Assembly (NCBI GenBank): GCA_900660155.1 | Contig: CABFPE010000040.1 | Location: forward strand, 2,071,063 to 2,135,062 | Length of the DNA stretch: 64,000 nt | Source: Hofstenia miamia | Lineage: Eukaryota; Xenacoelomorpha; Acoela; Hofsteniidae | Reading direction: 5' to 3' | In this document: positions 13,740 through 25,202 of the stretch, one piece after another | Numbering within the stretch: position 1 is the stretch's first letter | Layout of the letters: every line of letters begins with the position of its first letter | Made by a program: the position numbers and the translations under genes | The notes under the pieces: generated by a model | Told to the model about the DNA's origin: nothing | Seen by the model: the letters and a program-made list of their open reading frames with translations, nothing else | Databases searched by the model: none

Positions 13740-14520
13740 ATTTGTAAGCCTGTGGTGGGGTTACTGAAGAAGTCAAAAGACTAACTCAGTGGGTGTAGCC
13801 GCGATTCGGGTCCGCACCTTAACCTCTGGAAGTATGCCACTAAGGCCGGTTTGGTCATGACAAACTTCGGGTGATCCCTGCACGCAGATCTGTGTTGACT
13901 CTGATCGCAGAGTGAAGCCGAAGGCTGAACGTCAGTTGAGAGGGTTGCGCCTCCCCGCCAACCAAAGCTACTAAAAGTGGTAAATAAGAGAGCACCTGTT
14001 GGCTGCTATAAAGATCCGAAAATTATATTAGAGTACGCGGGCGTATTCAATGAATGCAAAGCATCTAGTGAATAAAGTCTCCGATTAAAAGGAATGTTGG
14101 ATCATAACTACTTGTGATACAGCAAAGCTGCCTCACAGGAAAGGTACAGCAAGTGCTGGCCTTGGCCTATCTCATAGGCCAGAAACAAAGAAATATCCTT
14201 GAATGACTGCCCCATGAGACGCACTCATGGACTGGCACCAGTAGCATTCGCGCTAACAGTGTTTCCACTGCGTGGCTGCCTGTCTACCCGAAAAACTGAA
14301 ACAGACAGGTTTCTCGAACGTTACCGTCCCCATATGCACAAAGTACATGTGGTGGCACCTTCTTCTACCCTATTTTTATTGGGGCTCCGTACACCGACGC
14401 ACCCATTGAATGTAAGTTATTAATATCCCGAAACCACCGCGAGGAGGTACTCTCTCGGACGATTTGGGCATAGCCCTTACGGTTCCCTAGTAAGCCTATC
14501 TATTTTTACACTATTCCTAA
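13740..14520. other. GC-rich island, unclassified, possible LINE 5' region
   Basis: About 780 bp that is far richer in G and C than anything around it, with CpG kept at several places. It contains perfect hairpins: GGCCTAT/ATAGGCC at 14159-14175 and CCTGTCT/AGACAGG near 14279-14309. The longest ORF (14199-14423, 74 codons) has no known motif. An ATG with a good context follows at 14535 but closes after about 15 codons. A 5' untranslated region of a non-LTR element or a captured GC-rich fragment are both possible. Confidence 0.4.
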
Positions 14521-17500
14521 CTAAGACCAAAACCATGTCTAGTTTAACCGTAAACACCCCAGGTATGCCTTATAATTTTTGAGGTTGTTGAAAATATTTT
14601 AAATGCTTATATTTCAAAAACTAACAACAATATCAACAATTTGAAAGCCCCGCACCTTCTGAATTTGAGCACGGCACACCTCAATGCACACATCAAGAAA
14701 CAGGTAAAGTTCTGTATTGCTGCCATGGGATCGAAGCATGAACGTTAGGTATGGAAAGAATTTAAAACACTTTTAGAAATTCTGAATTTTCAAAGAAAGT
14801 AGTTATTCTTTTCAACAGCCTCAGCCACAGCAAAACGCATTTTCAGCATTCAAGCATGTTCCCATTAATTTACATGTCAATGCATCACGATTTAAAAACT
14901 CCCTAGCAAGCTGGAAAAAATTTCTTTTTAAATGTGAAAAACGGCTTTTCTTTTTAAAAGGACGCCAGGCTGTTTAAGGTTAAGACATGCGATTTGTTAA
15001 CCTCTCAGCGTTCTGAATACGTTTGATTAGTTTATTAGCAATTTAATTTCATAAATAACTTCGATTAAAAATCTATTTGGGATATTTCTCGATTTCGAAG
15101 CGTCGCTGATACTGTGATAATTACTTCGACACGTTCTAGTATTTTAAAAATTACTTTCTTTCTTGCTTTTTATGGCACTTGTAATCATCTGCTAAGAATT
15201 TCTATTGCTTTGGGTCCACATTGTCTCATCGTATTGCCACAATAAATTAGCTGAAGTCTTAAAAGGTGATGGCTAAAATTGCTTTTCAAAAATAGAAAAT
15301 TAGCATAAAAAATTACAAATTACTTCTGTAAGAACAATTCCCCAGACTACACGCAGACGAACTTCCGAGTCCTAGGTGTCGATTTCATACAATCTTTAAC
15401 AGGTGAATTAATAGTAATAAACATTTTCTCATTTATAATTTAACTGCAGATTTAATATAATATTTTTGGTGATGCACACACCTTATGAACCATTGCAAAG
15501 TAAATCAAAATAATTTTCTTAGACAGTTTTCTGTTTTTAGCCTTACCGCTTAGCCGTGAGATGTGCTTAGCCATTGATAACTAAATATTAATATTTAGTA
15601 ATCTATGGCTCAGCATGCTGCGACTAAAGCAGTTGCTGAAAGCTGAGTCTGCATCCATTTTTTAGGCACCATTAAATTTTCTATAAGCAAATACAAAATA
15701 AACTATTTTTAGCCTCTGAAGAAATTTCCTTTGACAGAGATGGAAAGAAAATAATTATTGCAACTTCTAGACAATAATATAATTTGCATGTAATTGAGTA
15801 CACACCAGATCATTATAATAAATTTATTACTAATTTTATAAGATCTTAAACATATCAATCATAACAGCGATATGAACATCACGTGGCTAAAGGGGTTTAC
15901 CAAATTTTTATTTCCAGATTGTAAAGTTTCTATTTTGATTTTGAATTGTTCAGGATTCTTTTATTTTTTTTAGTCATGGCTTAGTTAAAAAATAATTGGC
16001 CAAAATATCTTAATTGAATATTATATGTAGTTTCTCTACTTATTTAATAGAATATTATTAAAATAAAAAATAAATTGTGTCAGTGAAATATTGCGTTGAT
16101 GAAGTAATATAAAATTTTTTTTCTTTGCTAAAATGTTTACTTCAAGTTATCACTTGTATAGTATTTAGTAATATAATATTTTCAGAAAAAGATACAGCCA
16201 TGCTTGATCATATTTAAGCATATTTTTATTGCAAAGTACCAAAATTATTAGTAATTGGAGTGTGCCAGTGCCAAAACCTGGACCCGTGCGCAGGCTTTCT
16301 TAGATCCATGCCCAATAGAGTAAATGTGGCCTAATTTTTTATAATGCAATACTTACTTCAATTCTACTGATAATTTAGTTTATTATTTTCTGTTTGTTTT
16401 ATTAGGTTGAGTGTGAATGAAGTTACAGTGGGAAATCATTGCTTTCTTAATGAACTGCTTTTTCTAATACTGGATTTACATGCTATTTACACCCACGCTT
16501 TCTTTTTCTTACAGTTGGATATTTAAATTTCCCACAATATTATTTCATCTCACGATAAATTTTCTAAGCAAGCACTGTTGTGATATCAATTCCAAAAATC
16601 GCTTAAACATTAAAATAATTGTCAAAAATTTGGTAATACATTAAGGTTTAATATAATGTCATGTAGGTTTGGGCTCTTTTTGCTGCCTTCTGTAATTTAT
16701 TCTCACGTGAATGCTGTTAGTCGTCCATTATGCCCCAACAACAAAATTCAGCCCATCTGTGGGGCTGCTTAATGTTCCCCAATTCTGCTCTAACCATTAG
16801 CCAACGAATTAAATACATTTTTTGTACCCTAAGACTCTTAGGCTAAGAGGGTATACAACTGCTATGTAAAGTGTAAATCGTGGAAATAGATTACAACTCT
16901 TCAGTTCAGTCCAGCCACACAGTGATGACTGAACGAATTTTCGCGGGGGGGAGGGGAGGCAAGGTACATTTATTACCTAAAATACTAACTAATTAAGAGC
17001 ACTTTTACTGTTTAAATTATAAAATTTTGAGAGATATCTTCTGAAATTTCAATTTTAAGGGCCTCCCTGCCTTAATTTTATTGAGACTGTGAAAAGCCTA
17101 AAGAATTACCACTATTGACCTTTTTATGTTGGCAAGCATTAAATTATTAGCTAAGCAATGATTTCAATTCATACAAGCGAATCTATTTATTGAATTTTTT
17201 AGAAACTTGTTATTTTGAAAAGTATTGACAATGAGAAATCTATTCCTATAATTTGCATAAAAAGAGAGTATGAGCTTATCAAAGGTAGCCAATCTTGTAA
17301 TCTTATATAGTCAAAACATTACATACTATTAAGAAACAGTTGGTGCAAACTAAAGAACATATTTTCCGAATTTCGTGTTAATGAAAGTGCTCATGCCCAC
17401 ATTAAAATACGCATAAAATATATTTGTTATTTTGATTTTTTAAATCTATTAACTTATTAACATATTAAAATCATTGAAAATTTGGTGTCTTGAACAATTT

Positions 17501-17752
17501 GTTAAGGTATGGAAAATAGAATACTTCATTCATTAGAGGTTTAATCTAAGATGCCTTTTACATTCAACGAAAAATTTAAAGATGTTCGTGCTGTTTCGCG
17601 TTCGTGCTTGAAAATTTTTTAAATTTCGTGCGGTGCTCCTTCCGAAAAATCAAGGCACTATGTGATATTTTGAAAACCTTTTATATTCAATATCTACCAA
17701 ACAAACATGACTTCATATTGTTTTATTACTTAGTACATAATTATGCATTTAG

Positions 17753-17890
17753 GTGCAAGTTTCATATTGCGGTGTACCTAAGCCGTTAGTTCAGGACAGA
17801 GTTATTTGCAATGCGACCCAATATTTCAATACATCTGGAAAAGTCTGCCATTCCTGCCCACTTTGTGCTAAAGGTTATGAACATTCTATT
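17753..17890 (+). CDS. EDAR-like: Exon 2: first cysteine-rich domain of the TNF-receptor-like protein
   Basis: The acceptor is TTTAG at 17752 and the donor is GTAAGTATAC at 17891. The exon encodes 46 codons in phase 0/0 (residues 17-62). Cysteines at 22, 35, 48, 51 and 54 include the pattern C-x3-QYFNTSG-x2-CxxCxxC followed by GYE, as in the first repeat of EDAR (EYYNQTTG-x-CxxCPPCGPGEE). Two N-glycosylation sites (NAT, NTS) are visible. The reading frame runs past the donor into a (TA)n tract and soon stops, as expected for intron sequence. Confidence 0.9.
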
Positions 17891-17984
17891 GTAAGTATAC
17901 ATATTGTATATAACGTTTATATATATATCTATATATATATATATTTATGTGTAAGCGATTTTTACAACTTTTAAAACAAAAGAT

Positions 17985-18430
17985 ATGTTTAATATCAAAG
18001 ACAATAACCCAAAAAACTTAGTTTCATCCCTAGTCTACAAATATACATGTGATGATTGCGATAAATCATATATCGGTGAAGCTAAGCGACATCTGGGAAT
18101 AGGATCTAATGAGCATTTAAGAGGACATCTGAATTCAGAAATTTTTGCCCATCAACATCAAACTAAGGAAGATCAATTTAAAATTTTACTAAGAACTAAG
18201 CATCCGAAAAGAGCAAAGGCAATATATATAAAAGAAACAACAAAGGGTAAATTATTAAATCGACAACAAAGCATGATGACCTTAAATTTATTCTAAGTGT
18301 ATGTAATAAGATCTTTTATATTTAGTGTAGTTTATTGTAAATTTATTTACCGCATATTTTGTAAGCTGACGATGATGGTAACACATCGAAATCGATATTT
18401 AAGACTGTCGTCAATATATATATATATGTT
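17985..18430 (+). mobile_element. Penelope-like retroelement, 3' part (GIY-YIG endonuclease)
   Basis: An ORF of 103 codons (17985-18296) contains LVYKYTC-x2-C-x3-YIGE-x4-HL, then EHL, and ends with LNRQQS before a hydrophobic C-terminus. This is the C-terminal GIY-YIG endonuclease arrangement of Penelope-like elements (VYKFTC-x2-C-x3-YIGET-x-RHL ... LNNQ). The reverse transcriptase part is absent, since receptor exon 2 ends only 94 bp upstream, so the copy is 5' truncated. The following 130 bp is untranslated tail with a hammerhead-like motif. The end at about 18430 is approximate. Confidence 0.8.
18361..18400 (+). ncRNA. Hammerhead-ribozyme-like motif in the Penelope-like element tail
   Basis: CTGACGA (18366-18372) fits the conserved CUGANGA box. 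GATG (18374-18377) and CATC (18384-18387) can form stem II around a six-base loop, and GAAA (18388-18391) follows directly. GTAAG before and TTTAA after could form part of stem I, and the AT...AT around CG could form a minimal stem III with UA at the cleavage position. Stem II is set off by one base from the box, so the fold is imperfect. Penelope-like elements are known to carry hammerheads in their terminal repeats. Confidence 0.35.
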
Positions 18431-21164
18431 TTTTAAATTAGGCCTACATAATAAAATAAAATTTAGTTTAACAATAGTTTATCAATATTTCATGTACGTA
18501 TGTTTTCAATACGAAGCGCTGTTTGATTATAATTAATATTCTAATGGTCTAAGGTCTATATTTAACATAGAAACCTTTGGTCTTCAATCGCGAAGGGCGT
18601 AAATCAAAATCAAAAATAAAATCATTTTTGACATATTCTGTGTTTTCAAATTAGAGAGCTGTGTGCGAACAAAGTTGTCTACCCTACCCGAAAAAAATTT
18701 TTAAAATCATAAAATTTAGTGCAATAGCCCTTTACTAACCACTAACTAATCTGGGGCCTAGCCCCTAACCATGGACTTCTGTGATATTTTAACACATGGA
18801 CGCTACACGAAACAAATTGAGAAATGTATTGCATAGTTGGGGCTTGTCGATAAGTGATTGCGGGAATAAATCGTACGCGTAATAGATTATTTCCACTTCT
18901 TTTGTTTTTTGCTGTTGCTTATTTCATCGTGAAATTCAATATTTTGTAATACCCAATATGTGTTGTGTATCTTATTGCAAATCTAATTAAAACAGTACAT
19001 CAAAACATAAAGAAGAAATTTAATTTACTATACATTGATCTCCCAATATGGTGTATTAAAGGAAAACTGGTTGCGAGTTATACGGTTACACCAAGGCGTG
19101 ATTTTGTGCCAGATACGTGGACTGTAGTATTGTCTCTAGATTTTCAACACTCCAATTTCACTTACATTATGCAATAAAAGAAAAAGAAATTCATCAGTTT
19201 AATTAAGAAAAGAAGACTTAGCTTAAGTACGGTGCTACACCAGAGATGGACACCGGCTGGACCCAAGATTTAGGAAATTACTGACAAAAAACGGACCGAA
19301 TAAAATGAATTGCAACAAGCTTGTAAATATAAATTTTTGAAATTTCAATAGAAGCATCTATCCAACTTTGTGTAACATTATGTTTTGAATTAAAAAGATT
19401 AATGTTGGTATACAAAGGAATAAAATTACTAAGATCCGATTGAAATATAATTGCAGCGAATTTGGTTTCTTCAAATATGTACATTTAAATAATTGTTTAT
19501 CAGATGAACATAATCCAGGTCTCAAAGAGTGATATAATTGTATAAATTGTGTGGCAGAGGTGTAATCCTCTCGCAAAGTTTTTTAAAAATTTTATTCAGA
19601 TGTAATATATTTTTTGAATTAATGGCAAACTATGTTTCTTCAAGAATTTTGTAACTTACTTTAGTTATAGAGAGAGACTTCAAATCAGAAATTTGATGCA
19701 TTTATAGTTACTTCATCAACTCTCTACCTAAATTCACAATTTACTTGATGAAATTCAGCTTCAATTTGTTTAAACTTCATTTTGTTCTTCAGATTTTATT
19801 GAAAGTAGGTTTTTTATCCTATAGACGAACTAATGGTGCAGATTGTTATGTTAATGTTAAAAGGGTACTTGATACAGAACAAAATATCTGCCTAATTTCA
19901 GCTGATGCTAAAAGTTTACTTGGTTATCAGATATTTTCAACAGCATTGATAATGTCATTATTGAGGCTGAAAATTTGGGATCTCTTTATGTGAATGGATC
20001 TTTTGGAGCAATAAATGCAAATATTGTCGTCAATCTCTATTTTCTTCAGAGGTTTTTCTGGATTCTAATACATCAAATATAGACATAGTTCAGATGATCT
20101 CAACATTTTTATCGTGGAAGCCTAGTGGTTATACACCGTGGAACTTCTACTTACAAATGTTTTGAGTAACTATGCACTTAAAACAAAACAATTTGTCGTT
20201 TTTTAAACGAATCAAACAAACAATTCTGTTTTACTCAAGCTCTAAGAATTCATTTCCAAAATCAATATCCACTGCTAGATGTAAAATTGGTCATGAAATA
20301 ATAAACTTTCGGTTTAACAAATTGTTTTCCAAAAAATGTTGTAAATGATTTTATCATCACCTGTAAGCACCTCATGCATGTCTAGAGCATATAAATTTTA
20401 AAAATTTCACTGTAGTGTTTTTCACAGTAGTTTTTTACAAGAAATACGTGAAAAACCATGTTTATTGTATTAATTTTTTTAGCAAAAGTTGATATTGCAT
20501 TTTATCTGAGGAACTGGTTATTTCTATTAACGAGTGTAAATAATATCTATCATCAATCAACCCCAACTATGAATTAGGCAAAAAACACGTCGCGTCCAGG
20601 TGTTTTATATCGAAGAAATCCATGCCCTAACCCTTCCCCTACCCACTACAAAGACATTTTGTGGCGGCAAAGTAGAAAGCACAATTTTTCACACTATGCT
20701 ATAGCAATGAAAAAAATTCATTGTTTTTGAAATTCCTAAATACAATTTTTTCTTCAATTAAATTTAAAATTTAAGCAATTCTTTTGCCCTTGAAAACCTG
20801 CACTCTTGCTTTTGCTTGGGTAATACCAACACTTTTGAGTTCGAAGTTCAAATGTTGGTTCAAATTAGGATTCTAGAACTATTCGATTTACCCGGCCCAA
20901 ATTGGAAAAATACGCAGTGAGACTCTGACCAATAATGAAGGATCTGGGACCCCGGAAAATAGCTACATATCCACTTGCAATGGTATGGAAACTATTAACG
21001 GTATTTCTTTGCACAGAAACATCACTGTACATATAAAAAAGATTAAATCAAAATAATTATATGAGATTGTAAACGAGTAGGAAAAAATTATGGGCTTGTA
21101 ACGGAGAAAGGTAATTTTATTTTGATTGGTTATAAAATGGCATCTTTATCTACTGTCCGTTTAG

Positions 21165-21343
21165 AGTTGTGGACACGATAAAGGCGAAAACGTGACGTGT
21201 CAAAGATGCAGCTGGGGATTTTTTAAGCCTGAATCCGGATACGGCGGTTGCAAACGGCACAAGCGTTGCTACGGTTTTGCAATCGCAGTTCAAGGCACTA
21301 TATCTACTGACGTTATATGTTCCACCAACAGTTGCACTACGGG
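21165..21343 (+). CDS. EDAR-like: Exon 3: second cysteine-rich domain, strongest EDAR match
   Basis: The acceptor is CCGTTTAG and the donor is GG|GTAATT. The exon encodes 59 codons plus two bases (residues 63-121, phase 0 to 2). It opens with SCG as EDAR does (LSCGYG). It then has CxxC (74, 77), a Gly-Tyr-rich turn, and C91-KRHKR-C97, comparable to EDAR C-RRHKD-C, followed by Cys 114 and Cys 119. One NVT glycosylation site is present. GC content is visibly higher than in the flanks. The minus-strand ORF over this place is a shadow. Confidence 0.92.
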
Positions 21344-21892
21344 GTAATTTTTGTTGTGACATTTATTTTTAGCTACTATCTCACAAAAACAAAAACTAAT
21401 CAGGGTTGTACAAAATGAATATAATTTAAAAACACATCTTTGACAGTAAATTCAAAAAAGTTTTAAATTTGCTTATTAAGAATAAGGGGGAAATATTTTA
21501 ATCCTCATTCGAATGTTTAAAGGCTTTCCAAAATCGATTGTTCCCGCTTATGTTTTGTTACACAACTGAAATTATTTTTCTGTTTTTTAGATTTATTGAA
21601 ATAAAAATGTAATCTATTTTAGAAAAAGCATACTATTTTAACTTAATTCTTACTAATTTGAAACAGAGTTGAATTTTTTTCTCATTTTTTAATTTTTTAG
21701 TCAATTTCATGATATTGAATTAAATTTTCATTCTTAATCTAAATTTCATTAAGACATTGAGATCCATACTGTATAATTACATGCATCATTGTGCTTCATG
21801 TTGAGTTTCATTTAATTTAAAGTAAGGATTTTTGTAACCCTATCCTATTCTTTATGCATTACAATTTTATTGGTTTTGTCCAAATTTTATAG
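21344..21892. other. Intron 3 (549 bp)
   Basis: The smallest firm intron of the gene. AT-rich with no further feature seen. It ends in a pyrimidine-rich stretch before TTTTATAG. Confidence 0.7.
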
Positions 21893-21942
21893 ACAATTTG
21901 TGACTATTGACCCATCTATGGATAAATGTGCTCCCTGTTATG
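21893..21942 (+). CDS. EDAR-like: Exon 4: 50-bp micro-exon, third cysteine-rich repeat
   Basis: The acceptor is TTTTATAG; the donor GTGATC is weak. Phase is 2 to 1. Sixteen full codons encode QFVTIDPSMDKCAPCY (residues 123-138), with Gly 122 split across the upstream junction and Asp 139 across the downstream one. The pattern C-x2-C-x2-G-(F/Y)...C-x2-C-x2-C across exons 3 to 5 resembles EDAR's C-x2-C-x2-G-Y ... C-x2-C. The phase match on both sides is the main support for so small an exon. Confidence 0.7.
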
Positions 21943-22102
21943 GTGATCATTTGTGATAAAAATTATTCCTGTGCCTGAATTACATGAAAAGGTGAACATT
22001 TTAATGAAAAATTCTGTTTTTTAGAAAGGCATGAATTCTTCCCATAATAATAATAATAAGGTAGTCCAGATTCCATCACAGCAACAATTAAAGTGTTTAC
22101 CT

Positions 22103-22195
22103 GCAAATCCAGAGTTCGTCGCGATGTAGGTTCCAATTAAAGATGTCGATGAAAGAGAAGGCAATTTTCTATCCTATGGTGACCTTAAAATGAAG
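22103..22195 (+). repeat. SINE-like interspersed repeat, copy B (partial)
   Basis: CAGAGTTCGTCGCGATGTAG and GAGAAGGCAATTTTCTATCC followed by TATGGTG match the middle of copy A (GAGGTTGTCGCGACGTAG and GAGGAGACAATTCTCTATC followed by TTGTGGTG). The copy is shorter and more diverged. Confidence 0.45.
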
Positions 22196-23888
22196 TGTTG
22201 ATCTGACAAAATATTTTTGACTTTTTTGACCTTGCAACCATACTAAATAATTGCACAATTCACATTTTCATGTCTAACCAAATCTTTTTGACAGAAAAAA
22301 AACATTTTGAGGTTATTGAATTTTACGCGCTCTAGTGATAACAGAATTGCTTTGATTAGGAGAGATTGTATAAAATCGGTGATCAATTTCCATGTAATCG
22401 ATTTTCGATTCCAATTATATAGAATCGTAGTTCTAATTCTAAGATTACCTTCATCTATTTCGTAGAAATATCACCTAGTACTTTTGTGCATTGGACTAAA
22501 GCACTTATAAATCGCTTCACATTACATACAAATGGAAAGAAGTAGTTAAAATTAATAACAGCATTAAGGATTTGAAAGCGTTAATGTTTCAATTGTTTCA
22601 AGATGTAATATACAGTTAGATGATGTGTCGATTACCATTAGTAAAATTAAATTTCATAAAAACATCTATAAATATTTTTTAGATAATGTTTCTCTCCAAC
22701 AAAGAATGAATCGTTAATTTGCAATGGCTTTGTAGTTTGGCGCTAGTCAATAGGAAATGTTCACAGTTTATTTAATGAGTGCTTTTCAAAAGAAACCAAT
22801 AATGTTTTTGGCTGATGAATGGGAATTCGATTATATTATTTAAAAACTATTGTACTAATAAATATGTGACCGGTAATATTTACGAAAATAATATATTTGA
22901 ATTTTGATGTTAGTCATTGTGTAATGGATTTGTATCTTTGAGAGCCTTTTTTATTAGGGCTGTTCGATTATTTAATTAATTGACCCGACCTTTAGTAATT
23001 GATAATTGATTGATTCTGTTGCCAAATTAGATTTAATTATGACAGCAGCTTTTTCAAAAGTTTGTTTTTGTTGAACGCAGAGTCGTTTCGCGAATTCCAC
23101 AGTTGTTATGTATGTTTTATTTTGTTTTTGATATTTCTTTGAAAAAAAGTTTAAAAAAACGTTTTTAGCTATCAATATCCGTTGAGATAATTGATTGATA
23201 GCAGGTTAATAATTGATTGACTCTTGTAATTTTTACTAATTCTGAAGTCTACTCAATAAATGCATGCAATGGCTTAAAATTGTTTTTCAGGAGATCTTTA
23301 CACAGAAATATCACAACATATATGTAATACATGAACATTGTAATAATCAAAGGAAAAACTTTTAGAAACCTATGAAATTTTTTTATATTAATACTTTAGT
23401 GAAATTTCTCCAGTTGTATTTAAACATTTTTTATAAAAGCCTGTAAATATTTTCAAACGATTTTATAATTGTTTGGAAAATTGATGTAAATTAATTACTT
23501 CGATTCAAAAAATGCAACTCATAAAAGTGTATTTTTCTGACAACTTAAAAAATAAAAGACACATCATCCAAAAGCAATAGAGAGTACTAATCGGTTGTGG
23601 ATGACTTAGCATACTATTTTTCTTTAGGGGCGATGCAACGCCCAAATCGAATCCATCAGTTTTTTTCAAACCGATTTTTTGCTGCTATTCGATTATATCT
23701 TGCTTTAACTGTTGTAAATGTCGGCTTTATTCTTCTCCACATCGTCTTTAAGGATCACCCAGACATTTTCAATGGGTGAAAAATCAGGAGAAAACACAAA
23801 CCACTGCAAAAATTGAGCTTATTTTTCTTCAGAAAAATTTCGGGTATGTTGAGAATTGTGAGGGTGTTGTCCCAATTTTGCTGTAGTA

Positions 23889-25202
23889 CGAGGGCTATTA
23901 CAAAATTAACCTCCGATTGTCTTTACACAGAATTCAACCATTCACAGTGGCATGGCACTTCGCGAAAAAAACAATGCAATTTGAACTGTCTTTACGCATC
24001 ACGGCAGTTCATTAGACTTCGTCAGTTCTTCGCATGCCCCATTTATCATAGAGCTCCCTATTGTTGTGTCCGCCAGCTGTGAGATTCTTTTGGTCATCCA
24101 CTTTCTGTGTGCAGAAGGCAAACTGCAGCTGAGATTCATCATCTTCTGTGTCGAGTGTATGGAGATGGAGTCATGAGCGAAGGATCAGTGCTGGAATGGT
24201 GCAGGAAGTTCAAGAATGGATGGTCTGAGGTGCATTATGAGGAAGGGTGTGAATGGCCTTCACAGTGTTGACCGATAAACTCGTGCAGAAAGTTGATGAA
24301 GCAGTCTCGAGAAAGGCATCGTGTCACAATTTCGGATCTCAAGAATGATTTCCCAGAGATTTCAAGAAGTGCCTTATTCCGAGTGATCACGGATAACTTG
24401 GGTTATCACAAATACTGCGAAGGCTGGGTACCAAAAAGATTGACCGACGTCTACAAAGGTTGAAGAGTGGACGCTGAAGCGTCATTCCTTTTGTGTCATC
24501 GGGAAGAAGGGGAGCAATTCCTGGACAAGATTGTGACTGGGGATTAGATTTTGGATTCCGTTCGTCAATTCAGAGACGAAGGAGGCGTCCAAGCAATGGA
24601 TACATCCTCACTCACCGAACAAACCCAAGAAATTTAAGCAAACGTTTTCGAATTGGAAAAGGATGGCAACCGTTTTTTGGGACCGCAGAGAAGTCCTTTT
24701 GGTCGACTTCATGCCTCCAGGATACACGATGCTTAATGTGAGATCCTCAAAGGCCACTGGCGAGTGATCCAAAACAAACCAAGAGGAAGCAGGTGTTGTC
24801 CTTCTGCATTACAACACAAGGCCCCATACAACTGCCCGAACAGCAGCCTTGTTGAATGATTTCCAATGGGAGATTTTTTTATCAGTCACTATACAGTCCC
24901 GAATTGGCACCGAGCGATTACCATCTCTTCCAAAAATGAAAGTGTGGTTTGGAAGTCACCGATTTCAATCGGATGATGAACTGGTCAAAAGTGTGAATGG
25001 CTGGTTGAGTGCACAGGCGGCAGAGTTCTTTGATGATGGCATAAGGAAGCTGATCCCACGGTATCAAAAATGTATTGATTTAAGGTGACTGTTGAGAAGT
25101 ATACAATGTATTTGATGTATTGAAATTAGGTAATAAAGATTAATTTGGATTTTTTGTTTTTTCTCGGTAGGCTATTGGAGGTTAATTTTGGAATGGCCAT
25201 CG
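23889..25202 (+). mobile_element. Mariner transposon, 1.3 kb, inactive
   Basis: Left end CGAGGGCTATTACAAAATTA and the inverted right end CGATGGCCATTCCAAAATTA match over about 30 bp, and both ends are bordered by TA (23887-23888 and 25203-25204). The full length of 1314 bp is normal for mariner. Confidence 0.93.
24070..25087 (+). pseudogene. Mariner transposase, broken
   Basis: Pieces in shifting frames match a mariner transposase in order: a helix-turn-helix region (FLCAEGK, then GDGVMSEGSVLEWCRKFKNG), the linker (WVPK), TGD with the first catalytic Asp at about 24542, LLVDFMPPG, HYNTRPHTA, APSDYHLF, and a C-terminal part (24900-25087) with MKVWFGSHRFQSDDELV and YQKCIDL. The second catalytic Asp of HDNARPHT is Tyr here. 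A stop follows TGD, and at least two frame changes exist, so the protein is dead. Confidence 0.9.

Larger units (their letters stand above)
9605..17752. other. Intron 1 (main part), repeats only
   Basis: No coding exon was found. It holds a SINE-like repeat at 11958-12170, a 68-bp-period tandem duplication at 13471-13599 and a GC-rich island at 13740-14520. The remainder is AT-rich with chance ORFs. An 89-codon Lys/Phe-rich ORF at 12727-12996 has no recognisable motif and looks like low-complexity chance. Confidence 0.6.
17891..21164. other. Intron 2
   Basis: It opens with a (TA)n-containing stretch (about 17918-17945), then a Penelope-like element fragment. The rest is AT-rich. ORFs at 18965-19177 and 19745-19993 have no recognisable family signature and are left uncalled. 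Confidence 0.6.

Noticed and set aside
13788-13815. tRNA-like A and B boxes (ACTCAGTGGG and GATTCGGGTCC)
   Set aside because: The spacing of about 19 bases is too short for a tRNA or tRNA-derived promoter.
20835-20870. GTTCGAAG-type string like a tRNA T-loop
   Set aside because: No cloverleaf arms can be drawn around it. Similar isolated GTTCGA strings elsewhere also failed.
21150-21362. Minus-strand 70-codon ORF
   Set aside because: It is the shadow of receptor exon 3 on the opposite strand.
23813-24741. Several short + strand ORFs around the mariner
   Set aside because: Those at 24493 and 24849 are transposase fragments covered by the mariner entry. The others are out of frame or antisense to transposase.
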